A stretch of 64,000 nucleotides of DNA from Sacculina carcini (lineage: Eukaryota; Arthropoda; Thecostraca; Sacculinidae). The stretch spans positions 6,905,683 to 6,969,682 of the forward strand of contig OU696589.1 in the NCBI GenBank assembly GCA_916048095.2. Direction: 5' to 3'. A program made the position numbers and the translations under genes. The notes beneath the pieces are model-generated. The model was not told the origin of the DNA. It saw only the letters and a program-made list of their open reading frames with translations, and did no database searches. Shown piece by piece: positions 52,268 to 63,838 of this stretch (positions are counted from its first letter, which is position 1; each line of letters opens with the position of its first letter).

Positions 52268-52792
52268 TCAGTTGCTGTACTCGCACACTTGATACAACAA
52301 CTCGGCAAATTGGTGAGCGCATGGGGGCGGCGGCGGAGGCGGCACAGACAGTAAGTCGAGTGTTTGTAGCACGTGCGGCAGCTGGTCACAGCTGGTAGCC
52401 GTGATACAGCCGAGCTGGTCCAGCTTGTCGGCTAGCTGCTGCTGATGTCCGTCCATCAGCTGATCATTAACCACGGCCACCATCCGCCTGCCAGCCCGCA
52501 CCGCCTCCATGCACGTGCCGGCACCGCAGTGTCCAACCACCAACTGCGCCCAGGTTAGATCGGCACTGATGCTCGGCCGTCGGCGGTAGAAGCTGACAGA
52601 AATGCCGTGCAACAAGCCCGTGGGAGGCTCACATTGCCCGCTGCCTATCTGCAGTAGCATCTGGCGACAACCGCGCGAACTAAGCGTCTCCAACACACTG
52701 GCAGACGTCATAGTTTCGATGAGTCGATCGAAACATGTGGTGCCAACGGTGACAAATACATTGTGGATGGCGTGCGAATCCACAGCAGACAT
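52268..52792 (-). CDS. ALG13: ALG13, UDP-GlcNAc transferase catalytic subunit, intronless
   Basis: Catalytic half of the Alg13/Alg14 enzyme that adds the second GlcNAc to dolichol-PP-GlcNAc on the cytosolic face of the ER (N-glycan precursor). The 174-residue frame matches the short, single-domain form: VFVTVGTTCFDRLIETM near the N-terminus, MLLQIGSGQ, the HCGAGTCMEAVRAGRRMVAVVND donor-site region (GHxGAGT motif) and LMDGHQQQLADKL. ATG at 52792 was chosen because homology begins ten residues later; the frame is open upstream but has no ATG. There is no OTU/Tudor extension as in long vertebrate isoforms and no membrane anchor, so it needs an Alg14 partner elsewhere. An AATAAA signal on the minus strand near 52065 fits a 3' UTR of about 200 bases. 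It lies only 0.64 kb upstream of NDOR1 in the same orientation. Confidence 0.94.
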   Translation of the reverse strand: MSAVDSHAIHNVFVTVGTTCFDRLIETMTSASVLETLSSRGCRQMLLQIGSGQCEPPTGLLHGISVSFYRRRPSISADLTWAQLVVGHCGAGTCMEAVRAGRRMVAVVNDQLMDGHQQQLADKLDQLGCITATSCDQLPHVLQTLDLLSVPPPPPPPCAHQFAELLYQVCEYSN

Positions 52793-53339
52793 TGAGGAAA
52801 CTTGCCTAGCAACGCAGGATAAAACAATCAAACTGGCGAAAGAAACTGACAGCAAACAATCAACGAATATATTGCTGGATACGACTCAAACTTGCCTGCA
52901 TTACCCTGGAAATTTAGCTCTTTGGTCACATTTTTCTCTTTTGTATCACTCGCGTCAAATTTTGTATTTCAGGAAGTAGGTTAAATTAATAGCTATAAAC
53001 AAAATATTCCAACTACCATAATAATTACCATACCAATAAAACATTTTGCATCATACGAATAAAAATATTCAATATGCACATTTCAAGGCAATAACCCAAC
53101 ACGGATTCAACTTTTATTCACTCGAACACAGGAAATCGCCTTCTAAGTGTGTCTTACCTAAACTAATTGAAAACACAGAGAGAGGAAAACGCCAGAGAAT
53201 AACCAGAGGAAAATCTTCCTAGATATTCCCACCAACAGTGAAGCTTCTTGTCAGCATTTCAATGATAATGGGCCGTTGGTTCCTTGAATTCAGCGCTGAA
53301 CAGTCAAATCTAACACGCCACACACACAGTCACTCTCAG

Positions 53340-53362
53340 TATATTGCCACCGACCGCCATCT
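53340..53362 (-). other. Possible orphan first exon with strong Kozak context
   Basis: On the minus strand an ATG at 53360 lies in the context ACAAGATGGCGG and reads MAVGGNILRVT before a GTGTGT donor-like site. No downstream exon that clearly joins it was found; ALG13 (52268-52792) has its own ATG and the family needs no extra N-terminus. It could be an untranslated or alternative ALG13 first exon, or chance. Confidence 0.2.
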
Positions 53363-54269
53363 TGTACAACATGCAATAGACTCCTGCAAGCAGCGACGAT
53401 GAACAACTATAACACCGAGGCAATATTAACTGCGATATAACTGCTCACTTCACCATATTGATCTCGTGCAAGCAGAACTGTGCCAACACGTGTCAAAACT
53501 AGTACCCCACCTAAAACACACACATACACACTTATACGCAGAGTACACGAAACACGCTCCGCCACAAACATAAACACATGACACACAGCAATAAACAGCG
53601 TGTTATAAACCGGTCGACGATTCAGTGTGAGTCAATATCATATCATAGCGCCGGAAAGGCCAGGCTAAACATCAACAACAACACTATCTCTTTGCATTGT
53701 CAGATTACACACGACACACAAACTACACACACACACACACACATCAAACTACACTGTTTAGCGCAGCCTGCACTAAGCATAAACCACGCTTTGTACAACA
53801 GCACACACACACACACACATATATATACAAACACACACAGCTTACACGAACCAGTAAGCTTGGTTGAGTCCCTGCAAGACAACACTCTCAGATATAATAC
53901 ATGAGCACGCACTGACACACACACACACATGCCGCTGGCCTAGATTCACTCCAATACATCATTATCCAACTTACACACACACACACACAAGCACACACAC
54001 TTAAGGCGTGTATAGCTGTGAATCGTGACATCCACCTGTATTGTCCCATAACGCGCCAACACCCGCGTGTAATTAGGTACACGTCGGTGAAATTTGGTGG
54101 GGGTGAATACTGCCCTCCCCCTACCACACCCCCCACACACACACACACACACTGTCAAACTAACATACACGGGTAAAGTACACACACACACACATATTCA
54201 TTACGATCGCAATTAGGCCACCGCTCACCTCAAAATACTGTCCAAATGAGAACAACTACAATCATACGA

Positions 54270-54510
54270 CCAACACACACACATAGAGAGATAAAGATAG
54301 AGAAACGAACACAGAAACATACACACACACATAGAGAGAGAGATAGAGAAACGAACACAGAAACACACACACACACACACACACAAATAGATAGATAGAG
54401 AGAAACGAACACAGAAACATACACACACACACACACACACATAGAGAGATAGAGAGAAACGAACACACAAACATACACACACACATAGAGAGATAGAGAG
54501 AAACGAACAG

Positions 54511-54545
<35 letters not shown>

Positions 54546-54590
54546 GAGATAGAGAGAAACGAACACAGAAACACACACACGCATATACAG
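54270..54590. repeat. Tandem repeat, about 60-base unit, 3' of mitoferrin
   Basis: Units of ACACATAGAGAGATAGAGA plus AACGAACACAGAAAC with variable (CA)n. Non-coding. Confidence 0.9.
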
Positions 54591-54728
54591 ATACACCATG
54601 ATCGTAGAGTTGCTTGTGACATTGTCGGAACCACGCGGTGCATGACAGCGGTGTAGTTCCACCACCTGCTGGTGACGTGATACATGATGATGGTGATGAT
54701 GGTCGCGCTGCTGCTAGCTGGTGAGCGT

Positions 54729-56821
54729 CTAGAGAACTGCGGAGGTGACAGGCGGAGTGTCAGTGGCGCAGGAGACTGTGGTGGACCCGCTGGCTGACTG
54801 AGCCCTGGCCGTGTGAACAACTCCCGAACAAAACAGCGAAATACCACTGCTACTGCTACTGTTGTTGTTATTTGTTACTGCTGATGTTGTTGTTGTTGTG
54901 AGATTGGCATCGGTCAGAACACTGCTGGCGCCGGCCGCTTCACTCATGTTCTCATGCTGCGACGGTGCAGACAACACGTACTTCATCGACTCGTACACCG
55001 TCCAGCAAATGGCCGTACTGGGAATCTGATAGACAACACGCGCTCGCAATCCACGTGCAAACCCAGCCACACCGCCGTGCTCGTACACGTGGCACGTGGC
55101 CGCCACCAGACCGACAACACGCGCACGTGGCGACGCGCCGGCGGGCACCGCGTGTTCGTGAGTGTTGAGCAGCGTCTTGCAGACATCTATGGGTGTGGTG
55201 ACGGCGGCAGCCACCGCTCCAGCCACGGCGCCACACAACATATGAGCCATCGGCCAGTAGCGCCGTTCAGGGTTCACCACACGCCGCGCCTGCTCGTACA
55301 CCATGAAGTGAATGCTCTGAAATGGCACGTTCATCGCCAGCTGGGCGGCGTAGGCGCGGTAGAAGACGGCCGCACCGTGGCGCGCGTGCAACGAGCGCGC
55401 GCACTGCCAGCTCGACGAGTAGGGAGAATTGTACATCTGCATGCGCTGCTTCACCGCTACACACACACACACACACATGTCAATAAATACACACACACAC
55501 ACACACACACATGCCAATGCACATGAAGACAGCATATTGACAGGAGCATTTTGGACGTGGTATCAGTTGTATCATTCACACACAGCGACACTGTCGGTGA
55601 GAGAGATAGAGAGCGAGAGAGAGAGAGAGGAGACAACCGACCATCAGCGGGTGTCATGACGGCATCATGCACGAGCGTGGCGACCACACCCGCCAGACCG
55701 GGACTCAGCGACCGTGGCACCACGTGCAGTCGGTCGACCGCGTCACGAAGGTTCTCATAGACGGTGAAATAGGCGGCGTGAGCAGGTCCGGCGCCGATCA
55801 CCACCGCAGGCATGCCACGCACTGGTCGCAACACACCCTCGTGTCTCACCATGCGCCACAATGTCTCAGTCACGCCACCACTGCCTCCGCCAGCGCCGCC
55901 AGCCACGTTCAACATCTGCATGCGGGTCTGTCCACACACAAACACAAACATCGAGCATGTTCCATTAGTGCTGGAAAAAGTATGGACTAGTTCAAGCGAA
56001 ACTGATCAAGAACAACAAAAAGCTCAACATACATATACATAAATTATTACCCGACACATAAGATATGTTATATACATAACACTAGAAACATATGATACTA
56101 AGAAACACACCATATATATACATGTGTATATATACATATATAAACATATATATACACAAGTATATATATGGTAATTATTCTGGATTTTTATTCTGGTACC
56201 ATGAGGCAAAACACGTACATGAAACGAAAAACTGTATGGTTAATACACAGGATACGAGAGTAAAACGTAGTATGTTACGACACGCAGTGTCCACATGTAT
56301 AAGTACAAATGCACACAAAAAAGGTATTTATATAGAACGGTTTGCATATATAAACATATATATATATATATACATGCATATATATGGTGTGCTTTCTTAG
56401 TATCATATGTTGCAATGTTATGTATATAACATATCTTATGTGTCGTGTAATAATTCAGGGTATGATTATGTAGAGATGATCAGAAAATTTGATTACATAA
56501 CCACAGCCATTATGAAAAAAACAGCTACGCTAAAACCTAAATACACCACAAATGACAGCCCAATGTTGATGAACTGATATAAAAACGATTATTAGGCAAA
56601 AATCGTAAACGCAAGCGTTTATCTGGCAGAAACTAACTACCAACAATCAACACGAGCCAAATCATAAGAATTATCAGATAAAAACCACCAGCTAGTTGGC
56701 TCACCTTTACAGAATCAATTGGATAGACGAGACAATGCTCCATTATTCCAGCAAAAGCTCCACCGACCATCTGCACCCACGGGCTGGCGGAGGGCAATGC
56801 TTCGTATTCATCAGATTCCAT
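54729..56821 (-). CDS. SLC25A37: Mitoferrin (SLC25A37/A28-type mitochondrial iron carrier), 3 exons
   Basis: Inner-membrane carrier that imports ferrous iron into mitochondria for haem and Fe-S synthesis. Exons 56705-56821, 55642-55927, 54729-55456; phases close to 376 residues (human about 340). The three carrier repeats each show the PxD/AxxK/R signature: YPIDSVKTRMQM, TPADAVKQRMQM, TPIDVCKTLLN. Mitoferrin-specific stretches are GIMEHCLVYPID, GAGPAHAAYFTVYENL, VPFQSIHFMVYE and YQIPSTAICWTVYE. The GAGPAHA, MNVPFQ and QIPSTA stretches sit where the family keeps its metal-handling residues. Start at the ATG 56821 (MESDEYEALPSAS) corresponds to the YENLPTSAS region of human; an upstream exon is possible but not needed. 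A species-specific Ser/Thr/Asn-rich tail of about 75 residues follows the sixth helix. Both introns end in (GT)n next to the acceptor. Confidence 0.94.
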
Positions 56822-57209
56822 CTCTTCGGCTTTAACCAGGTGCAATATTGATCAGATACATAACACGAAAACGCTCAGTGCAAGAGCAAAATCACAAAAT
56901 CAGCCACCACTAAACCAAATGTGCTTGCAACGAGCAAGGCCAAAACGAAAGCCAACCAACAGAGGAAGAGCAAGAATATATGCAAACATGCTGAAATTCT
57001 CAACCAGATTCGCCATCAATCGTCTATGCCATGATTTTCTAAGCAGCTTAATATCCGACCAGTTCCAGAAATATTTCGATGCTAAATATAGAGAAACCGT
57101 ACACGTTTTTATAGAAAAATATGGTTTATGAATAGGTTGAAAATACTTTAAAAATGTATTCTTAAACAGTTGTTTTTTTAAAGTTCTTGAAATTTTTGGA
57201 AGCTTCGAT
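56822..57209. other. Mitoferrin 5' flank
   Basis: Upstream of the mitoferrin ATG. A 70-codon plus-strand frame at 56919-57131 has no recognisable similarity and is probably LINE-flanking or chance. No promoter motif seen. Confidence 0.3.
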
Positions 57210-58433
57210 TTTCTTCCCTTATCCTATCAAAAGTCTGTTCCTCATATCATGGACACTATCTCATCTTGGGCCTCCTCAGGATCACTGATCATCAATCCTT
57301 CTAAAACTGAATATATTGTTCTTCACCCGCCTAAGATCCACCCTGCTCTGTCTGACTTGCCTCTTTCATCCCATGTACGTGACCTCGGTATTATACTAGA
57401 TCCGCACCTATCCTATCAAAAACACTTCACTTCTACCGCTCATATCTGTCGGTTAATTATCCGAAATCTATATTTGATCCGTCCTTACATTGACTCTCCT
57501 CTCGCACACTCTCTGGTATCTGCTCTCATACTTCCCCGCATTGACTACTGCAATTCACTATTTCTACACCTTCCACAGAAATCCTATAACATACTGCAGT
57601 CTATCCTTAATCAAGCCTGTCGTTTCATCCTTCGCCTTCCTCCACATCACCCCACATCATCCCATCTACGTGACCTGGGTATCCTACCCATACCCTACCG
57701 CATTCATCATAAAATCTGTTTACTGACATACAAGCTCTTACATCTTTCTGACTCACCGCAGTATCTTCTAGAACTCCTATCGCCACATGTTGGTCCTCGT
57801 GATACACGACAGTTCAAAGTACTCCTTGAACCTCGTTCTCTTTGTGAATCTTTCTGGTCGACACGCTCTCTTCAGTTTACTGCACCACGTATGTACAACA
57901 ACCTTCCATATGAACTACTCTCCTCCACATCTGTTAAATCATTCTCGAAGCTACTACATTCTCACCTTCTCTCGCTATTAGATTAAATGACCTGCTCATA
58001 ATGCTAAAAGCATAAAAGCAAAAAGCATGCTCATAATTGCATTATTTGTTCTTGTTTTGTATGTGTGCATGCTAGACCTTTTCTTGATATTAGATTACAT
58101 AACTTGCTCATAACTGCATTCTCTATACTTGTTTGTATGTGTGCTTGTATATGTTTGCATGTCTGCCTGATTCGCATGTTATATTTGTAGTGGCATATTT
58201 ATTTACTTACGTGCTGCCTTTTGTAATTACACCTATATTCTGATTCTTGTCACGACCTCTATAATTTGCCATGTATGTTCGCATGCTTTTCTCTGCAGTT
58301 TTGTAGTTTCTGCATTTGCATGTTACATGTATTCTGGCTTATTTATTTTATTTAGTTTTATTATTGCATGTCTACTTTATTCTTTATGCCAATTGTGCCT
58401 GTGGTAGGCTGAAGTACAAATACAAATACAAAT
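57210..58433 (+). mobile_element. L2/CR1-like LINE, reverse transcriptase C-terminal part and 3' end
   Basis: An open frame from about 57249 to 57986 encodes the thumb and C-terminal region of a CR1/L2-type reverse transcriptase: NPSKTEYIVLHPP, VRDLGIILDPHLSYQKHF, LILPRIDYCNSLFLHLP, LLTYKLLHLSDSPQYL and RSLQFTAPRMYNNLPYELL. The frame is intact to its stop, so the copy is fairly young. The catalytic YxDD part is missing (5' truncation). The 3' tail seems to be (TACAAA)n at 58413-58433. It lies between mitoferrin and ZDHHC16 on the opposite strand. Confidence 0.85.
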
Positions 58434-58724
58434 TTGATTCACATTCACATTTATTGTCGCCAAAATTTTCAAGTCACATATGGAACACAATCACACACAA
58501 TATCACGAAACATAGGCTAAAACCACGCCAATTCACATCTAATTACTACTACACGAGTGATATCAGAACCACGACACAAAATACGTCATAAAAAACGAAT
58601 ATGAGACAAATATGGAACTTGTGCCAGGAATTACTTCACAGCAGACATTCTGTGCGATTGAATATCAAGATGATTGAGAGCACAGATAACACAGACAGAT
58701 AAATATCTCGACTGAAATGCGACA

Positions 58725-61700
58725 TCACAAAAATTTCACGTCAGTGCAATAATCCACCAACAGATGGCGCCATGATAAACCGTCATTTTCCGGCGCGTGC
58801 GTAGAAGGCAGCAGAATGTGGCGCCAACCTCTGTCGTCGACAAAAAAGCCAAGAACTCTTAATAACATAAGGAAAATACCAAATATATATTAAATACACA
58901 CCAAACTGCTCAAATATCAAATAATAAAGGAGAATATAATCAAGTACAAAATATAATTAAGCGTTCAATATATGAATGAAATAAATTTCAAATGAAATTA
59001 AATAAACACGGTTGCATCATATCACTGAAATGAAATATATTAAACATAACATTCAGTAAGAATTAATTTAAATATTGAACCATTTCACAGAGGTTTTGTA
59101 GGGCAAAAAAATAAAAGTTACTTAATACACTGAACCGTCTAAAGTTTGGCTGACACACCAAAGAAAAGCCGATTAAACAGTGGAAAAACACCAATAAAAA
59201 GCCAACCCACCGCCCGCGACGCAGTCCCAGAAAAATCATCCAATTCTCCCAGAAGCCGCGATCATAGGGATTTTTGTACACCTGCAAAATGTAGACCAGA
59301 CATGAACATGTATTAACATACACTGTACTTTATGCTTAATCAATAACCAAGGTAGTTCACGAATATTTAGTATTAACTATATATAGTATTTATTATATAT
59401 TTAAGTATATTTAGAGCTCCCGAGTAGCTCAGTTGTTAGGCGCTGAACTGTCGTGTCAGAGGTTCGCGGTTCGAATCCTGGCCCGGGTTCGTTCATCAAC
59501 ACCTCCGCTTGAGTCTACCGGGAGTTACTACTGTAGATGGGCACATAGTGGGGCGCGCCATATATTCTAAACTGGCTGGTGCGCGCTTAAAACAGCCAAT
59601 AACAACAAGTTTAGCAAGTATTTAGCAAGGGTATGTTTACATTGTAATTACATTGTCATCTCTGAGGCAAATCTTAGAGTTTATATAACACCCACGCTGA
59701 AAAACATGGTAAGTGAGTAAGTGAATGATAATGCAAGCGTGTGTGTGTGTGAGGGGCAACAGTGGCTGACTTGACTGAGCTGCCTGAGTCGCAGAGTCTC
59801 GCGCCGGTTGATGTGAGCCTCTATGCTGGTCTCGGCACGTGATATGAGGCGTGCGTGCCACGTGCACAGAACAGCGAGTGCCACAAACACGCCTGTCGCA
59901 TACAATAGACCAGGCGATTAAACACGGGCGGATTAACACACTGATAAACAGTGCGGAATTACACAATTACACACCACGTATCAACAATAACAATAATAAC
60001 AGCAATAACAACAAATACAGAGCATGAAATGTTATCTGATGTTTTGTTGAATGTTTTTCTCTGCGTGTGTTTTTTATGATTGAGGTGCATGAGGATTGTA
60101 CGCACGTAATTTCAAACGATTTTCCCATACCACGACAATAATATATTTTTAACAATATTAATTATATGATTGAGTCTGGACAACCTAGCATAGCGATGGA
60201 GGATAATTGAAGTTTTGATAGAAACTAACAGAGAATATTAGCTTGATGAATAGTAATAAGTTGAAAATACGTTGTGTGGAACTTTTGAAACTAATGACAC
60301 TGTCATACACACAGAAAATCAGGTAGAGAATTCAAGAGAGAGAAGTTCACACACACACACACACACACACACCGATCGATAACAGAGATTCCATGACGAT
60401 AAAAAAGCGACGCCACGAATGTGTCGATCTGCCGAGAAATAAGTCAGTAGTAACCGAGTTGTCATCACCCGTCTGTTCACGTGACAGCCAGGCACAACCG
60501 AGTAAACACACATAAACAACAAGACAACTGAGAATATGATAATATTTTCCGTAATGATATTGTTGAATATTAATTAGTTGATTGATGGATTATGCACGTG
60601 ATGTTGTTGTTTATGTGGTTTGTGTGTGATGTACAACTGTCTTATGTCAAATGTTCTTGGGTTGCCATGACAACGTGTTGTGGGAATTCGGGTTGGTTGG
60701 AAAAACCTACCTGGGTGTACCTGTCTGTCTTGAAGTCTACTCATTTATTTGTGTTTCAATATATTCACCCTTTTATCCAGATACTAAATTAATATGTTAT
60801 ATTGTGCTTGCTTTATTATCATAAATTATTAAGAAAAACCTGTTTTATAATTATGTGTAGTGCGTTGTAATAGTTGTCACGTGTGTTGTAGATTTTATGT
60901 CAAAAGTGATTGGAGACTGATGGACCGTTAGGAATTTGAAAATCATTGGGAAAGAGAGAGATGAAGTGATAGGAAGTCAGAGACAGAATAATCGTAGAAT
61001 TTTAAGCGTTATTGTTCGTGTAACATTGTTTCTTATATAATATATTCTTACTGTTCGTACTGCTTGGAGTTCGATCACAATATCTTATCAAAATATTTCC
61101 TTTTTCCTTCTAGTTTTTTAGCCTCTCACAAATCTGTCATCACTACAATCTTCAAAAGCCCGGACAAACCGCACTGCTACCTCACACTGACACTGTTGTT
61201 GTGCAGCCAGATGACAGGTTCCAGCTGGGGGGAGGAGGCCGGTCGACCCGTAATAGAACCACACGAGGACCACCACTCGTGTAACACCTCCTCACAAACA
61301 ATGTCGAAACCGAACACCATGACTAGCAGGGTTCCCAGCACCATGTACACCATGTACAGCAGGAAGAAACGGTGGTTGAAGTGGCCCACACACTGGTTCA
61401 ACCAGGCTGCACGTGACAATCAATACGCCACGCCGTCACACACCAACATGAACTCTGTATGTCAAGGTTCTCCACACAAATACACAGGCTGGTAGTCGAT
61501 ACACAAACACAAACACATAAAACACACATACAACACATAAAAACACACACAAACACAAACACACTAAAACACACGAAAACACACACAAACAGACTGGTCG
61601 TCGATACACAAACACACACACGAAATACAAACACAAACACACACACAAACACAACACATAAAAACACACAAACACAAACGTCCATTTATCCTTCAAAATA

Positions 61701-62666
61701 TCCCATTCATATCATATTTACGCCCGGCTCCGAACACCCAGGAAATGTCAACAAGAGAAAGAGGATACGACAATGATGGTCCATTTTGAGAATACAGCGG
61801 TTGCACAGTGAACAGTGATGTGTGCGAGGCGGACGAGCCATGACGCACTTGCGACAAACACCAGCTGTCTCGGGCAACAACACGTTCTGAAACAAACACA
61901 AACACAAACACACACAAACACAAACACACGGTCACATGTACTCACCGAGTTGTATAATACAGGAGATGAGCTGTCCTGTCTCCCAGCCAACATTAGTCTA
62001 ACCTACGCTTAAATTATTTCACCCTGCTACATTGAGCAATTTCCATATCTAGATTATTCCATGCATCCACACAGTCCTATTCGGGAAACTATACTTCTTG
62101 ATATCCCTAACTGCTCTGCTTTTCCTAAGGGTTTTAGTGTGTTTCCTGTTGTTTCTTTCACTCCATACTATCCAATCATATCTATCTATTACTTCCATGC
62201 CTATATTATACCTAAAAGCAGCTATAAGATCCCCTCTGCGTCTTCTATCTTCTAGCGTCGGTAGCGAAATTTTCTCTAACCTCTTTTCATTATCCAAACT
62301 ATATTTTACACCTATTTCATGTGTGCGTGTGTGTGCATGTGTATAATGTACTGATAAGCCTCAATGAAAATTTTCATGGATGTGCAATAAAAGCAACTTA
62401 CTTTACTTTGCTCACACACAAATACAAACTCTGCAGAAATCGGCGAGTTTAGGATGGACCAGGCCGGAACTCACCCGCGGCGCCAGTCCTGGAGAAGTAA
62501 GCAACGCCATGGTGTAGTTGAAGACAACATTGACCAGAAGCCAATAGCCCGTGGGCAGAACTATGGCGAGAGTGGCGGGGGATCGACGCCACCAGTATGG
62601 CACGCCGATGTAATGCGCCACCAGCACGTAGACCAACGTCAACAACACCACCACGGCCACAAAACA
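58725..62666 (-). CDS. ZDHHC16: ZDHHC16-type protein S-palmitoyltransferase, 6 exons, 5' end missing
   Basis: Integral membrane DHHC acyltransferase of the ER/Golgi. Exons 62430-62666, 61769-61886, 61194-61406, 59771-59892, 59211-59281, 58725-58830, with agreeing phases. Order: two hydrophobic segments ([20 protein letters not shown] and [20 protein letters not shown]), the cysteine-rich domain [20 protein letters not shown], the catalytic DHHC split by an intron and completed as [21 protein letters not shown]3 ([17 protein letters not shown]), TM4 ([18 protein letters not shown]), then [29 protein letters not shown] and a last exon [20 protein letters not shown]. The TSIExHIN, NPYxxGxxxNW and LLPSxHxPxxxGxSW stretches identify ZDHHC16 rather than other DHHC enzymes. 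The first coding exon(s) were not found between 62.7 kb and the right edge. The last exon (58725-58830) is short but is supported by phase and similarity. Confidence 0.9.
59411..59505 (+). mobile_element. Second tRNA-like SINE family
   Basis: GAGTAGCTCAGTTGTTAGGC and GGTTCGCGGTTCGAATCC have the spacing of tRNA A and B boxes, but the acceptor stem does not pair, so it is a SINE head and not a tRNA gene. A relative without the first half is at 3549-3605 (CCCGGGCTCGTTCATAA). Confidence 0.55.
61497..61680. repeat. Degenerate (CACAAA)n repeat
   Basis: ACACAAACAC-type repeats with two copies of TGGTCGTCGATACACAAACA / TGGTAGTCGATACACAAACA, in the ZDHHC16 intron next to exon 61194-61406. Confidence 0.85.
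62049..62297 (-). mobile_element. CR1-like LINE fragment, RT C-terminus
   Basis: Minus-strand reading [20 protein letters not shown]...[17 protein letters not shown]...[12 protein letters not shown] belongs to the same family as 29690-30030. It lies in a ZDHHC16 intron, in the gene's sense. The fragment is cut after PNRT. Confidence 0.78.
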
Positions 62667-62720
62667 CTGACACAAACAATTATTATAACACGTACTTATA
62701 GAGAGCCAATTCAGCCAGAC

Positions 62721-63265
62721 CAGAAGTTCTTAACGGAGGGTGCTCGCACCCCTAGGAGACTAGCAGATATCACCCCTAGGAGACTAGCAGATAGTACCCC
62801 TAGGAGACTAGCAGATAGTACCCCTAGGAGACTAGTAGATAGTACCCCTAGTAGACTAGCAAATAGCACCCCTAGTAGACTAGCAAATAGCACCCCTAGG
62901 AGACTAGCAGATAGTACCCCTAGGAGACTAGCAGATAGTACCCCTAGGAGACTAGTAGATAGTACCCCTAGGAGACTAGCAAATAGCACCCCTAGGAGAC
63001 TAGTTCTTAAGGGGTGCGAGGAATCTTTTGGAAAATAAGAAATATTTTGTTTTTACCTCTGCTCTATATTTTCCCTGAAAAACAGTTTTTTTATACAGAA
63101 ACTTTAACCTGTATGAGTAAATATTTCATGAATAAAATTTTGTAATTACGTCATTTTTATGATATTCATATAGCTATCAAAAAGTCATGGAGTGTGAGAA
63201 CTGATTGCCTATTTGAGAGGGGTTGAGAACCACTGAAACACCGAGAAAAAGGTTGGGAACCACTG
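62721..63265. mobile_element. hAT-like element with internal 24-bp minisatellite
   Basis: Ends CAGAAGTTCTTAACGG and GGTTGGGAACCACTG; flanks AGCCAGAC / AGCTGGAC agree at 6 of 8. A second GAGAACCACTG at 63224-63234 is an alternative end. The interior is the minisatellite 62747-63011 and AT-rich DNA. Confidence 0.6.
62747..63011. repeat. 24-bp minisatellite, about 11 copies
   Basis: Unit ACCCCTAGGAGACTAGCAGA plus TAGT. Because 24 is a multiple of three it stays open in several frames and gives spurious repeats such as RRLADSTP; it is not coding. Confidence 0.92.
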
Positions 63266-63807
63266 AGCTGGACTATTAAAAGCGATATGCACTGGATGTC
63301 TCACAATACATGCAACCCATGTTACTGCTCATAATTTTCCCAATATTAATGTTGTTTTTCTTTCTTTTCAGATTTGATGAGAGGAGACCATAACAATTAA
63401 TAATCATCCATCAATATGCCTTGGACAAAAGAGGCGATAATATTTTGCGTCCCTACTTATTTGGAGAAGAAATCATTAAGCACATTTAATTCAATTGTAT
63501 ATAACAGGACACAGAAACACACGGTGTAAACAAGCACAATGTGGAAGCATTTTGATAATGCAATAATACAAGACAACGCATGACAAAATTCCGACGTTCG
63601 GACAAAACACCCTGGTCTTTACTCAACAGAAGCAGAAGTCAACAGCAGTCTCATGTCACGTTGAAACAACGAAGTTTTGAGAGATTTATTGATTCATAAT
63701 AAACTTGCCGAATTTCGTACGCTGATAGGGAGTTTATTAATAAATTATTAATATTAACCTCGGCTTTAAGAAGCGGAAAGAACGAGTAGACATGGATACA
63801 CTATTGT

Positions 63808-63838
<31 letters not shown>

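Larger units (their letters stand above)
52793..54728. other. Interval between mitoferrin and ALG13
   Basis: No confirmed gene. Holds the orphan first-exon candidate at 53360, scattered (CA)n tracts (53719-53745, 53799-53822, 53970-54000), an open but unrecognised minus-strand stretch at 54002-54130, and a tandem repeat at 54270-54590. Confidence 0.35.

Noticed and set aside
59411-59490. tRNA gene
   Set aside because: A and B boxes are visible, but the acceptor stem and anticodon arm do not pair properly, and a partial copy at 3549-3605 shows that it is a SINE.
62454-63038. Protein with RRLADSTP repeats
   Set aside because: Reading of the 24-bp minisatellite, which stays open because the unit is a multiple of three.
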